Assembly (NCBI GenBank): GCA_033807695.1
Contig: CM066310.1
Coordinates: 1 to 64,000 of the forward strand
Length of the DNA: 64,000 bases
Direction: 5' to 3'
Source of the DNA: Daedaleopsis sinensis
Lineage: Eukaryota > Basidiomycota > Agaricomycetes > Polyporales > Polyporaceae
Of this stretch, positions 20,948 through 27,704 are shown piece after piece. Numbering within the stretch: position 1 is the stretch's first letter; every line of letters begins with the position of its first letter. The notes beneath the pieces were generated by a model. That model ran no database searches and was not told the DNA's origin. It saw only the letters and a program-made list of their open reading frames with translations. The position numbers were made by a program, and so were the translations under genes.

Positions 20948-21826
20948 TCATCGCCACGGGACGACAGCACCGCCGCCAGCGAGGTCTTCGACGACGCCCT
21001 CGTCCGCCGGCGTCGTGGACGTCTGAGTGCCATCTGTGCTGGCGTCAGTGGACGTGTGAACGGCATGCTGCTCTGCGTCGACGGACGTCTCCGACGTCGA
21101 GGTGGTGTCCTCCGAACGCTGGCCGCGTGTGCCCTTCTCGTCCGCCGGCGTCGTAGACGTCTGAATGCCATACGGAGAGCGCGTGACAACACCGTGCATC
21201 TCTCCGTCGACGCCTGTGGCCGACATCGGGCTGGTAGACTGGGCACCGAGGCCGAACACAATCGCCCCTGCGTCCTCGGGCGTCATGGACGGCGAGGTCT
21301 CGCGCGCTCCGTGCAAGTTGGTCCAGATGTTCAGGACGGCCTCGTCCGAAAGACAGCTCTCCGACCTTTCGCGTGTTTCTGTGCTCTCGGCTGCTGCTTC
21401 CGTTCCTTGCAATCCCTCGTTTTCTTCCTCCGAATCCGGTATGGACTCTGTAGAATACATAGATAGTTAATCGCAATCGCTGTTAGTAGTACTGCAGCAA
21501 TGCTTACCGAGCGATGGTATATCCGAGCAGTCACTTGCATTGTCCGTTTCTGTGACCCCGCCGCCAGTCCGATGTGTGGCAGGCCAAGCCTCCTTCCAGT
21601 CATCGAAGTCGTCTATGACCTTCTGTCAGTAAAGAGTGCAGTAGGGAGACAAATACGCACCTCTGCCAGTGATGCTGGCATGTAACATTGCTTGCCTTAT
21701 CCCGAGGTAGAATGCCGAAAGCTTTCTGACTGGGGGTGGATCTATGTTCTCCGCCATCTGTTCGAGAAGTCCGACAGGTGCTGTCACGAGGGGGGGGAGG
21801 GGGAGGGGAAGGGGAAGGGGAGACAT
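20948..21826 (-). CDS. Short three-exon gene carrying spliced-together SNF2 fragments, 256 aa
   Basis: Exons 21826-21661, 21612-21508 and 21447-20948 join in phase 1 with GT-AG introns of 48 and 60 nt to give 256 residues. Residues ~14-25 (VTAPVGLLEQMAEN) resemble SNF2 motif Ia of the intact gene (IVAPVGLIQQWMSE). Only about 15 residues later, SAFYLGIRQAMLHASITG matches AFYLGIRQALLHSILG of the same gene, where the two segments are about 470 residues apart. The rest is acidic and Ser/Thr-rich with repeats of QTSTTPADE, whose codons contain the GACGTC dyads at 21008 and 21146. So the gene is an internally deleted derivative of the SNF2 gene with functional-looking splice sites. The TATA box is only about 31 nt from the ATG, so the 5' UTR would be very short. 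No ATPase function is expected. Confidence 0.55.
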
Positions 21827-21856
21827 CACTTGTTACTTGAAGCTCGGTTCTCTGTG

Positions 21857-21864
21857 CTTATATA
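21857..21864 (-). promoter_or_regulatory. TATA box of the 256-aa gene
   Basis: TATATAAG on the minus strand, about 31 nt from the ATG at 21826. Confidence 0.5.
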
Positions 21865-22025
21865 CACAACCTGAGCAATGTCTCACAATCTGAGGCACTG
21901 GTCTGAGACATTTATCTAGTCCCCTTATCTGAAACAGCGTGCACCCTTATCTGAAACACTGTGCACCCTAAGTCCCTTGTGGCAGGTGAGCAGTGCGTGT
22001 GCGTGCTGTTCGCTAGCATCCCTCG

Positions 22026-22735
22026 CCCGGCCGGGCGCCGAGGGGACGGGATGCTAGTCGACAGCACGCACACACCCTGCTCATCTCAGGCCAGTTAGAC
22101 TTGTGCTGCCCAGGTATTCAGCTTCGGGACGGCAACCTTGGCTCGTCCAGTGCGGCATCAGCTTGGAATCACTGACAGCTACTTCTGAGTCGAGAACGAG
22201 AGCTGGGCACACCAATACTTAAGATTGTGAAGGACATCAAGCAAAGTATTTCACGTCCGCTATGCTCAAAAATCGAGCTCTTCAAGAGCTACAGGTACAT
22301 ATTTTTTGTGAGTCCCGCGAACGAGAACATGCGGTTCTATGGGACGTGCGGTGCAGATGAAGTACATGTTGGGGGCGGGTATCTCGAGTTGGAGATTATA
22401 GGGTGAGTCTGGCAGGTGCACCTCTCGTGCACTGTATCACTGCATAGAGGAGGTCGTGACGGGCCAGTATATATTTTTCCGAGCATGGCGCGTGCACACA
22501 CACCTGTCTACACAGTTTGCGGTGCTGCGCCGCGCGCCACAGTATAAATTGCGTAGCAAATGCGCACGTGCACCGTACGGCGCGTGAGTGGGTGCGTTGC
22601 GGAGGGGTGAATAAACCCTATTCTAGGGTTGATAAACCCTAGGCTGTGGTTGGGCAAACCCTACAGTAGGGCTCAGTCCCCCACCCAAAGTCGACCCCGA
22701 GCCGACCCCAAGGTGCATAATCTCTTCATAACCCT
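22026..22735 (-). repeat. Candidate 3' LTR
   Basis: About 710 bp nearly identical to 31613-32324 and in the same orientation. Its inner edge coincides with the stop codon of ORF3, which is where a 3' LTR should begin. Ends are not the usual TG/CA: the shared block runs from CCCGGCCGGGCG to CATAACCCTA on the plus strand. It contains TATAAATTGCG and alternating CCCTA/TAGGG motifs. Confidence 0.65.
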
Positions 22736-23663
22736 AAACCCTAACAGTAGTCTCGACCGTCTGGTTGGGCGGAGCAGCGGGCCCGAGGTTCTGGGTTGCG
22801 GAGGAGGGGCCGGTGGAAGTTGACGACGAGGGGCCGGCCGGCTGGGCGGTGGCGGGCGCCACGAACTGACGCTGCGGCCATCCCGAGTCGGACCTCCTTG
22901 GCGGTGCGTGCGACGACGCGCGAAGGTCGCGATTGCGGGGCGGCGGGCCGACAAGTTGCAACTGACGTTGCTGCAAGTCGGCCTCACGCCTCGCGACCTC
23001 AGCCTCGCGTTCGCGCAACGAGTGTTCTCGTTGCCGCGTCTCGCGAAGCTCGGCCTCGACCTCGTCGTTCCGTTTTGCAAGATCGTTGATGCGCGCCTGC
23101 AGCGCCTCGACGGTCTTGCATGACGCATTGTATGCAATGCGCCATGGGTCCTCCGGGGTGGCGGCTGCAGTCATCATTTGGGGAACTGGGTACCCCTGGG
23201 CGCCGATGTACATGGGCTGTTGCCCGTACATCGGCCCCGGGTAGTATTGCGGGATCGGGGGGAGTTGTTGTTGAGGTGCCGGGGGGGCATGGACGGTCGG
23301 CGGAAGCGGGGGGGCTTCCGCCACCGATCCTCCCCTTCTGGACACGCTACTCGGGTCCTGTGGCGGCGGCGGTCCCCAGCCACCGTGAGAGGACGGCTCA
23401 CCCCACGTATTGGTGGGCGCAGCGCCCCACGAGTCTCCGGCGGTGGATCTTGTTGTCGGCGAGCCGGCGGTTGGGGCGTTGTGGGAGTTCATCGGGTCGG
23501 GTGGGTGGGAGTAGGCGATAGTCGAGAAGAAGAGATGCAGGAAAATGATTCGAAGTCCGCCAGCGTCCTGAGCTGGCGCTATCCCACGCATGTGGAATTG
23601 GGGCGGAGCCTCAATTCCAGTCACGTGGCCGCGACGCGTCATTACACGCGCGCGGCCTGATTG
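22734..23663 (-). CDS. Retroelement ORF3, coiled-coil Pro-rich protein in frame with Pol
   Basis: This frame continues directly from the Pol stop codon UAG (23666-23664) for 309 codons and ends at the start of the LTR. An ATG at 23642 or 23492 could also start it separately. The first 60 residues include a hydrophobic stretch (LRIIFLHLFFSTIAY). A Pro/Gly/Ser-rich region follows, with tandem Tyr-containing PYPGPMYGQQPMY-like sequence. Then comes a long heptad-rich segment of about 60 residues (VEALQARINDLAKRNDEVEA onward) that predicts a coiled coil, then a basic/Pro-rich tail. An extra ORF at the env position is unusual for fungal chromoviruses. There is no convincing signal peptide plus transmembrane pair, so I do not call it an envelope. 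It could be a structural or nucleic-acid-binding protein. Confidence 0.6.
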   Translation of the reverse strand, partial: QSGRARVMTRRGHVTGIEAPPQFHMRGIAPAQDAGGLRIIFLHLFFSTIAYSHPPDPMNSHNAPTAGSPTTRSTAGDSWGAAPTNTWGEPSSHGGWGPPPPQDPSSVSRRGGSVAEAPPLPPTVHAPPAPQQQLPPIPQYYPGPMYGQQPMYIGAQGYPVPQMMTAAATPEDPWRIAYNASCKTVEALQARINDLAKRNDEVEAELRETRQREHSLREREAEVARREADLQQRQLQLVGPPPRNRDLRASSHAPPRRSDSGWPQRQFVAPATAQPAGPSSSTSTGPSSATQNLGPAAPPNQTVETTVRV

Positions 23664-23666
23664 CTA
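23658..23666 (-). promoter_or_regulatory. UAG-CAA-UCA stop context between Pol and ORF3
   Basis: The Pol stop codon and the next six bases read UAG CAA UCA. This fits the tobamovirus-type readthrough consensus UAG-CAR-YYA (established in plant virus and yeast reporter studies). The frame stays open for 309 codons after it. Confidence 0.55.
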
Positions 23667-26600
23667 TTCTCGCCTTGGACCATTTGCACTCGTAGAGGGC
23701 GCATCGCGCTCCCTACGCGGCAACTGCGCCAAGTCCCTTACGCCGAGTACGGCTAGATAGTCGTCGAGTGCCTTGAGATCCTCGCATTCGTGCGCAGGTT
23801 CCCAAGTGTGCTCGCCTACTGTCCAGTGTACGAGGAGCTCGATGGCATTTCCTTGCCATCGATGTCCCACTATCTCGTCCACCTGCCACTCCAAATCATC
23901 GGGCATACCGAAGTCGTAAAACTTCTTGGTTTCCCGAGCGGGGAATAGTTCGTCATCGTTCGCATTATGGGGCTTCAGAAGTGACGAGTGGAACGATGGA
24001 TGCACTCGTCGCTTCTTTAGCTCTTCCGGTAATTCGAGCGTATAATGAGATGTATCATTATGCGCTGACTTTATCTCGAAAGGTCCAATGTACTTTGGGG
24101 CTAGTTTGCGTGCCCTGCCCTTTGGCAACGCCAGGTTCTTAGTGGATAAGTACACTAAGTCCCCAACGTTGTAGTGGGGAGGGTCCGCCGCACGCCGCCG
24201 GTTAGCCTGGTGGGCCGCCACGACGCGACTCTCGATGATCGCGTCGTGCGCCTGCTCCAGGTTCAGTCGGGCGCGCTCTGCAAACGCTTTGGCTCCGGGT
24301 AGAGCCCTAGATATCGTCGGGAATGACGACATCTTGGGCATATATCCGTATATTAGTTCGAAAGGTGCGTACCCCGTAGATGAGCTGACACTTGAATTTA
24401 TAGCGAATTCGACTAGCGGGAGCTTCTCCTGCCAGTCGGACTGGTCTGGGTGTACTATTGAACGTAGGATCTGTCCTACGTTTCTGATAGCACGCTCTGA
24501 CGCTCCGTCCGTCTGCGGGTGGAACGCAGTTGACATGAGCAACTGCGTTCCTAGTAGACGTTGTACCTCTTGCCAAAATCGCGACGTGAACTTAGAGTCA
24601 CGATCCGATACGATTGTTTCGGGTACTCCGTGAAGTCGTATGACTTCGCGGATGTATATGTACGCTAGGTCCGTAGCCGTATCTGTGACGCGGCATGGTA
24701 TCAAATGTACCATGCTGGTCAGTCTACACAGTACCACCCATATGTAGTTGTACCCGTTGGCGTCGGGGAATGGGCCCAAAAAGTCCATTCCCGCTGACTG
24801 CCACGGGAACAGTGGAATTGGCATCGAGTGCAGCCATCCCGCGGGCGGTTGTGGGCTCGTCTTTGACATCTGGCAGGTCTCGCATGTAGCGCAGAACTGT
24901 TGGATTTCAAATGACATTCTGGGCCACCATACCCATCGACGCAAATATTCGATGGTCTTCCTAGGTCCCAGGTGCCCAATTGTGCGATGCCCAGCGTCGA
25001 TGACGATCTCGTTCAATCGTCGCCGACCCTTGAGCTTCGTTCGAGGTATGCACAGGCATTGGAACCCCAGTCGAGTACGGACGTATAGTAGTTCGTCCTC
25101 GACCGTGAAGTTCGGGTATGCAGAAGGTTTTTCTACTACCTTCTTGAACAGTGCATCCGCTCCGTAACCAGCGCGAATTGATCTCATCAATTCGTCGTTG
25201 GTCCGGAGCGCGGTGACGAGTGGAGGTCCATCCTGCATGGCGTCTTTTACCGTGACTTCCGATAGCTCGTAGCGCTGCTTCAGCGTCGCAGTATCGGTAG
25301 GAATGTGGCGGAGTGTCACGGCGCTGACAGCGTCGTGCATCTCCGCCGCCTCCACTTCACGCGGTTCGACCTTGTCGCGCGGCTTCCGAGTCCGTTTCAC
25401 GGGCCACTCGGCGGCATTATTTGGATCGACCTTACGGGGACGTGGGGGGCGAAGCGACATAGCTCGAACCTCCACGTCTGCAGTCAATTCCTTTCTCCGC
25501 GCTTCGGGCAGATCGTCTAATTCCGGGTTGAGGCGGACGTCTGCGTTGACGTACTCCTCGACTGGATGGAAATCGTCTGCCCCATCGTTTTCGTAGTACC
25601 GCGACAGACAGTCCGCGACCTTGTTCTGCTCGCCTTCGACGTGCACTACCTGCGCGTCGAATCGATCCAAGAACTCGGTCCATCGTATGATCCGGCCACT
25701 TTTGGTCTCTCTCGAGGCTGTCTTCAGCTTCGTGAGAGCCTCATGGTCAGTCGCGATGAAGAACTTGCGGCCAATCAGCCGGTCTTCCCATTTCATCAAC
25801 GCCTCAATCACACCCAGTGCTTCCTGCTCATAGGTGTGATATGATCGTTGCGCTGATGAGAATTTCTTGGACATGAACCCGGCTGGGCGACACGTTCGCC
25901 AGTCGGGTCCTTGTCCATAGACGGCTCCGACCCCATATACTGAAGCGTCCGTGATCACCCAAATCGGTTCGTCCGATTTGGGATCTATGGGCTTTAGTAT
26001 GGGCACCTTGCACGCCAGAGCCTTGATTCGATTCAAGCACGCTTGATGAATCGGCCTCCAGTGGAAAGGTTGCCCGTTCCGGCATATAGATTCGAGCGGC
26101 GACGTATATGCAGATACGTCGGGCAAGAAGTGGGCCAGATACTGTACGAGTCCGAGAAATCGTTGAACGAAGTTCAACGATCTCATGGGCCTCCAGTCGC
26201 GGATGCGAGCCATCTTGTCCGAGTCAGCGTGGAGTCCCTTGTCATCTATTAGATGGCCGAGACAGTCCATGCTCTCGGAGTATAGGTCTAGTTTGGATTT
26301 GCTGAGGTACATTCGCTGCTCTCGGAGACGCTGGAACACGAGGGTCAAGTGACTCTCGTGTTCCTCCATAGTTTCCGAGAACACGAATATATCATCAAGA
26401 TATATGTGCACGAATATTCCGATGTATTCTCGGAATATCCATGTCATGAGTCGTTGGAACGTACTGGGAGCATTGCAGTCGCCTTGCTGCATGACGTGTG
26501 AGATGGCAGTTCCGTAGATGGTAGAGAACGCCGTCTTCCAGACGTCCTCTGCCTCTATCCGGATCTGCTCGTACGCGTCGGACATATCGATCTTTGTGCG

Positions 26601-27701
26601 ATATTTTGCACGTGCGACATCGTATCGAATGTTGTCCTGATCTGGGAACGGTGTGACGTCTTTCAACGTGTTATCGTTCCGTTGTCGCGCATCGACCACC
26701 GTACGTAGCTTTCCATTCTTTTTGGGAATGCAAAGCAACGGTGCGGCTTGCGTGGCGGGTTTCATCTCCCACCATTGCGCATTGATGTATTTATCCATCT
26801 TTTCCCGGAGGGCGCCCTTGAGCGCATCCGGGCATCGAGGATGATGGTAGTTATACCGCTTGTTATCGTCAACAAGCGGTATTCGGTGATTGACTTCTCG
26901 CCACGGAGGAAGTACTAGGGGGATGTCTCTGAGTAAATCGGATACCTCCTCTATCCACTTCTTCCGTATATGAGGCAGTTCTTCTTCTTTTAGCTGGGGC
27001 TGAGACAGTTGATTAACTATCTCATCCTCCATGGCGTCATTGATTCCGTACGGATCCTCTCGTCCAAACCGATCCCTGCGAACGTTCTCGCTCGACTTCC
27101 GACTGACAGTATCGCGATACTTCAGCGGAGGCGTCGGGTTGCGAGAGTCCCGTGTCTTGATACGTGGCTCCATCCGGGATAGTGTAGCGTGCTCACTGTC
27201 CGGGTATCGTATATGCACGATCCTCGGTTTAGTGGTATTCGCACTCGTATTTGAAGGCTCAGCTTGGGTTGATCGGGGTTCAGAGGGAGACGGTGGTGAG
27301 TCCGTCTCCTGCTCTTTACCTGGTCGACCCTTTTGCGCCGACTTGTAGCGGTGCGTTGTTTTTCTTGGTTTCTTTTTCATACGGGGTGAGGAAGGCTCCT
27401 TGTCTTCCTCATCCGTCGGCATGAATATGGAAGGATGATGTGGAGGAAGGTGAGGAACATCTCGTTGTCGCTTGATGTCCTCATCTTCCTCTTCAACGAT
27501 ACTTACTTTGTTTTTCTTCTTAGTTTTACGGTCTGCCGATGCCTTCTTTTTCTCATATTTATCCTCCTCGTCCGAGGGGATAAATATTGACGGATGATCA
27601 TGGCGTAACGTGGGTTTAGCACGTTGCGCTCGTAGGTCCTGATCTTCAACTTCCTCGACCGTGGTACTTCTTTTGGAAATACCACGGCGAGGGTGTGCGA
27701 G
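23664..27701 (-). CDS. pol: Retroelement Pol: RT, RNase H, integrase, chromodomain
   Basis: The open frame begins immediately after the Gag UGA (27704-27702). An internal ATG at 27422 would give 1252 residues, and readthrough would add 93 more. Counting from that ATG: RT with YLDDIFVFS at ~341; RNase H with ITDASVYGVGAVYG at ~475 and TDHEAL; integrase zinc motif HRTIGH..CATCETC; DDE residues in GMDFLGPF, SDRDSKF and HPQTDGASERAIR; a C-terminal chromodomain beginning WQVDEIVGHRW and including HTWEP. All catalytic residues appear intact. The region before the ATG contains two diverged tandem copies of a protein repeat (HPSIFIPSDEEDK, HPSIFMPTDEEDK) in the same frame, a sign that it is translated. 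The chromodomain suggests integration targeted to marked chromatin (family knowledge). Confidence 0.93.
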   Translation of the reverse strand, partial: LAHPRRGISKRSTTVEEVEDQDLRAQRAKPTLRHDHPSIFIPSDEEDKYEKKKASADRKTKKKNKVSIVEEEDEDIKRQRDVPHLPPHHPSIFMPTDEEDKEPSSPRMKKKPRKTTHRYKSAQKGRPGKEQETDSPPSPSEPRSTQAEPSNTSANTTKPRIVHIRYPDSEHATLSRMEPRIKTRDSRNPTPPLKYRDTVSRKSSENVRRDRFGREDPYGINDAMEDEIVNQLSQPQLKEEELPHIRKKWIEEVSDLLRDIPLVLPPWREVNHRIPLVDDNKRYNYHHPRCPDALKGALREKMDKYINAQWWEMKPATQAAPLLCIPKKNGKLRTVVDARQRNDNTLKDVTPFPDQDNIRYDVARAKYRTKIDMSDAYEQIRIEAEDVWKTAFSTIYGTAISHVMQQGDCNAPSTFQRLMTWIFREYIGIFVHIYLDDIFVFSETMEEHESHLTLVFQRLREQRMYLSKSKLDLYSESMDCLGHLIDDKGLHADSDKMARIRDWRPMRSLNFVQRFLGLVQYLAHFLPDVSAYTSPLESICRNGQPFHWRPIHQACLNRIKALACKVPILKPIDPKSDEPIWVITDASVYGVGAVYGQGPDWRTCRPAGFMSKKFSSAQRSYHTYEQEALGVIEALMKWEDRLIGRKFFIATDHEALTKLKTASRETKSGRIIRWTEFLDRFDAQVVHVEGEQNKVADCLSRYYENDGADDFHPVEEYVNADVRLNPELDDLPEARRKELTADVEVRAMSLRPPRPRKVDPNNAAEWPVKRTRKPRDKVEPREVEAAEMHDAVSAVTLRHIPTDTATLKQRYELSEVTVKDAMQDGPPLVTALRTNDELMRSIRAGYGADALFKKVVEKPSAYPNFTVEDELLYVRTRLGFQCLCIPRTKLKGRRRLNEIVIDAGHRTIGHLGPRKTIEYLRRWVWWPRMSFEIQQFCATCETCQMSKTSPQPPAGWLHSMPIPLFPWQSAGMDFLGPFPDANGYNYIWVVLCRLTSMVHLIPCRVTDTATDLAYIYIREVIRLHGVPETIVSDRDSKFTSRFWQEVQRLLGTQLLMSTAFHPQTDGASERAIRNVGQILRSIVHPDQSDWQEKLPLVEFAINSSVSSSTGYAPFELIYGYMPKMSSFPTISRALPGAKAFAERARLNLEQAHDAIIESRVVAAHQANRRRAADPPHYNVGDLVYLSTKNLALPKGRARKLAPKYIGPFEIKSAHNDTSHYTLELPEELKKRRVHPSFHSSLLKPHNANDDELFPARETKKFYDFGMPDDLEWQVDEIVGHRWQGNAIELLVHWTVGEHTWEPAHECEDLKALDDYLAVLGVRDLAQLPRRERDAPSTSANGPRRE

Positions 27702-27704
27702 TCA
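27659..27704 (-). promoter_or_regulatory. Gag UGA with downstream stem-loop
   Basis: The Gag stop UGA (27704-27702) is followed after 14 nt by a perfect 8-bp stem, CCGTGGTA (27687-27680) and TACCACGG (27666-27659), around a 13-nt loop. Pol continues in the same frame without another stop. Stem-loops at this distance stimulate UGA readthrough in several RNA viruses. Here the role is inferred. Confidence 0.5.

Larger units (their letters stand above)
8705..21162. repeat. Dispersed 17-bp dyad GGACGTC-NNN-GACGTCC, >30 copies
   Basis: Good copies start at 8960, 9053, 9130, 9223, 9300, 9393, 9470, 9563, 9640, 9875, 13333, 13432, 13496, 13572, 13636, 13717, 13781, 13861, 18322, 19271, 19854, 19923, 20787, 20900 and 21083. 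Weaker ones are at 8705, 8788, 8873, 9732, 13998, 19053, 19401, 21008 and 21146. Arms are 7 bp (often 8, CGGACGTC/GACGTCCG). The spacer is always 3 nt but varies: CTG, CCA, TCA, GTG, TTA, TTC, CGA, CGC, GAA, TCC, GTA. Copies lie in satellite, intron and exon sequence alike. I saw none in the retroelement or beyond 22 kb. Confidence 0.85.

Noticed and set aside
22734..23663. ORF3 as a retroviral-type envelope
   Set aside because: Only one short hydrophobic stretch near the N-terminus, no C-terminal transmembrane helix, no Cys-rich ectodomain. Composition fits a coiled-coil, Pro-rich structural protein.
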